A DNA stretch of 64,000 bases. Origin: Rhizobium sp. Q54. Lineage in GTDB: Bacteria; Pseudomonadota; Alphaproteobacteria; Rhizobiales; Xanthobacteraceae. The translations under genes were made by a program, and so were the position numbers. The notes beneath the pieces are model-generated. The model ran no database searches. It had not been told where the DNA came from and worked only from the letters and a program-made list of their open reading frames with translations. Shown here one piece after another: positions 62,614-64,000 of the stretch (position 1 is the first letter of the stretch; every line of letters starts with the position of its first letter). The stretch lies in assembly GCA_945870035.1 (NCBI GenBank), contig CAMBQQ010000003.1, positions 1 to 64,000 on the forward strand. The letters are read 5' to 3'.

Positions 62614-63954
62614 TCAGGATGCAGGTTTAGCTTCTAGCGCCTTGAAATGCCCGCGCAATTGCAGCCACCACAACAGGAACAGGCTCGGGATCGCCGACAG
62701 CGCGGTGATGACGAAGAACGACACCCAGCCAAAATATTCGGCGATGAAACCGCCGCCCGACGCCAAGGTGGTGCGGCCGACGGCGGCAAGCGCGGTTAAC
62801 AGCGCATACTGCGTCGCCGTGTGCGCGCGGTTGCCGCATAAAGCCGACAGGTAGGCGACGAAGATCACGGTGCCGATGGCGCCGGTGAAGTTCTCGACGA
62901 TGATGGTGACGGTCAGCGCCGAGACGCTGGTGCCGACCATGGCGAGCCAGGCGAAGGTCAGGTTCGACGCCATCTGCACGATGCCGCCGATCCACAGGCT
63001 GGTCGACAGTGACACCGCACGCACCAGCGAGCCGCCGGCAAAGCCGCCGATCAGCGCCGCGGCAAGGCCCACGCCCTTGACCACGGCGGCATAGGTCGCC
63101 TTGTCGAAACCGATATTGATGACGAAGGCGGCGGTCAGCGCGCCGGCGAAGGCGTCGCAAAATTTATAGAGCACGACGAACAGCAGAATGGCGATGGCGG
63201 CGTCGCGAGCGAGGAATTCGCCGAAGGCGCCGGTCGCGGTCTCGGTCAGGCGTTTCAGCGCCGATTGTTTATGATCGACGACATCGGCCGGCGCGTCCGG
63301 TTCGGTTGCCAGCAAAGTCGCGACGATGCCGATACCCATGCCGAAGGCGGCGGCGATATAGCCCCACATCCACACCTGGCTGGACGCGACGCCGAGGCGC
63401 TCCAGCAGCGCCACCAGCACCAAAACGCCTGCGCCGGACACAAGCATGCCGATGCGATAGGCGGCGACATAACCGGCCATGCCGGCGCCTTGCTCGCTGG
63501 TCTCCAGGCTTTCGACGCGGAAAGCATCGACGACGATGTCCTGCGTGGCGGAAGCCGTCGCCACCAGCACTGCGCCGAACACGATCAAAGGCAGCGAGCG
63601 CAGCGGATCGCAGAAGGCGAGAAACACGATCGTGCAGAACAGCAGCAGTTGCGTGAACACCAGCCAGCCGCGTCGCCGTCCCAGCGCGCGCGACAGCAAC
63701 GGCACATCGAGCGCGTCGGTCAAAGGCGCCCATAAAAACTTGAACGTGTAGGGCAGGCCGACCAGCGAGAACAGCCCGATGGTGCCGAGGTCGACATTGC
63801 TCTCGGTCAGCCAGACGGCGAGCGTCGAGCCCGACAAAGCCAGCGGCAGGCCGGACGAAAACCCGAGCAGCAGCACGATCAGCACGCGCGGCTTGAAATA
63901 GACGGCAATGGCGTCGGCGTAACTGAGTTTCGGCGCGGTGTCGGGAGTCGTCAT
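62614..63954 (-). CDS. MFS permease, AmpG-like muropeptide transporter
   Basis: A 446-residue membrane protein with about 12-14 hydrophobic segments. LLLGFSSGLPLALSGSTLAV, FKFLWAPLTDALDVPLLSR and SATQDIVVDAFRVE are typical AmpG sequences. AmpG imports anhydro-muropeptides from peptidoglycan turnover, which suits the several cell-wall enzymes in this window. The ATG at 63954 was chosen over a GTG at 63960. It sits next to pobA's 3' end but converges with it, so there is no functional link. Confidence 0.88.
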   Translation of the reverse strand: MTTPDTAPKLSYADAIAVYFKPRVLIVLLLGFSSGLPLALSGSTLAVWLTESNVDLGTIGLFSLVGLPYTFKFLWAPLTDALDVPLLSRALGRRRGWLVFTQLLLFCTIVFLAFCDPLRSLPLIVFGAVLVATASATQDIVVDAFRVESLETSEQGAGMAGYVAAYRIGMLVSGAGVLVLVALLERLGVASSQVWMWGYIAAAFGMGIGIVATLLATEPDAPADVVDHKQSALKRLTETATGAFGEFLARDAAIAILLFVVLYKFCDAFAGALTAAFVINIGFDKATYAAVVKGVGLAAALIGGFAGGSLVRAVSLSTSLWIGGIVQMASNLTFAWLAMVGTSVSALTVTIIVENFTGAIGTVIFVAYLSALCGNRAHTATQYALLTALAAVGRTTLASGGGFIAEYFGWVSFFVITALSAIPSLFLLWWLQLRGHFKALEAKPAS

Positions 63955-63970
63955 TGGCACTCTTTCTTTA

Positions 63971-63994
63971 CCTCTCCCCGCGCGCGGGGAGAGG
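63971..63994. repeat. Palindromic REP-like unit upstream of the AmpG-like gene
   Basis: CCTCTCCCCGCG and its perfect complement form a continuous 24-bp palindrome. It matches the CTCTCCCC units at 59294-59458 and lies close to the right window edge, so a longer element may continue beyond it. Confidence 0.8.
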
Positions 63995-64000
63995 TCGACC

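Overview
This is a GC-rich, densely coding chromosomal window with no intergenic gap above 300 bp. It reads as an alphaproteobacterium of the Hyphomicrobiales (Rhizobiales), near the Bradyrhizobium/Rhodopseudomonas/Pseudolabrys group. The evidence is the gene families (DUF2865, the rhizobial eRF1-like small protein, CycM-type membrane cytochrome c, a D-tartrate dehydratase relative, a DnaX without zinc cysteines), the cpa-type Tad pilus locus, and palindromic repeats of kinds common in this order. The organism call is inferred from family recollection, not from a search.

Layout. 1-0.6 kb: the first codons of an IS5-type transposase at the window edge, next to a TetR regulator that has lost its DNA-binding half. 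0.6-10.3 kb: HSL-type esterase, a tandem LTXXQ (Spy/CpxP-like) envelope protein, MltB-like lytic transglycosylase, FAD oxidase, DUF2865 protein, an ion antiporter, and an overlapping RidA/D-tartrate dehydratase pair. 10.3-27.1 kb: LysE exporter and polA, an acyltransferase, ugd and hrpB, a retropepsin-like protease, phosphomannomutase, CopD, a flavin monooxygenase, an SDR, pheA and kdsB, and cytochrome c. 27.2-35 kb: a Yej-type oligopeptide ABC transporter with two substrate-binding proteins. 35-38.9 kb: DsbA-like protein, BKACE, NlpC/P60 and M17 peptidases. 39-51.4 kb: a Tad/Cpa pilus locus (tadD, tadC, tadB, cpaF, cpaE, cpaD, cpaC, cpaB, cpaA, a stand-alone pilus-assembly N-domain protein and two TadE-like minor pilins) with no visible Flp pilin gene. 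51.4-54.6 kb: a probable sulfur-handling module (AsnC/Lrp regulator, exported double-rhodanese, YeeE/YedE transporter, 50-residue cysteine-rich peptide) with paired candidate operators. 54.5-60.4 kb: PfkB kinase, nudC, HIT protein, the SRP RNA, dnaX, ybaB, recR and a small secreted protein. 60.4-64 kb: an AraC regulator diverging from pobA, and an AmpG-like permease.

Several unrelated families of palindromic REP-like elements are scattered through the window. Two lie in frame inside essential or conserved genes (the polA linker and hrpB). One forms a stem that would mask the ribosome-binding site of pheA. Another is a nest of hairpins inside the sulfur module. The sulfur module with its operators and tiny cysteine-rich gene is the best candidate here for something not well described.
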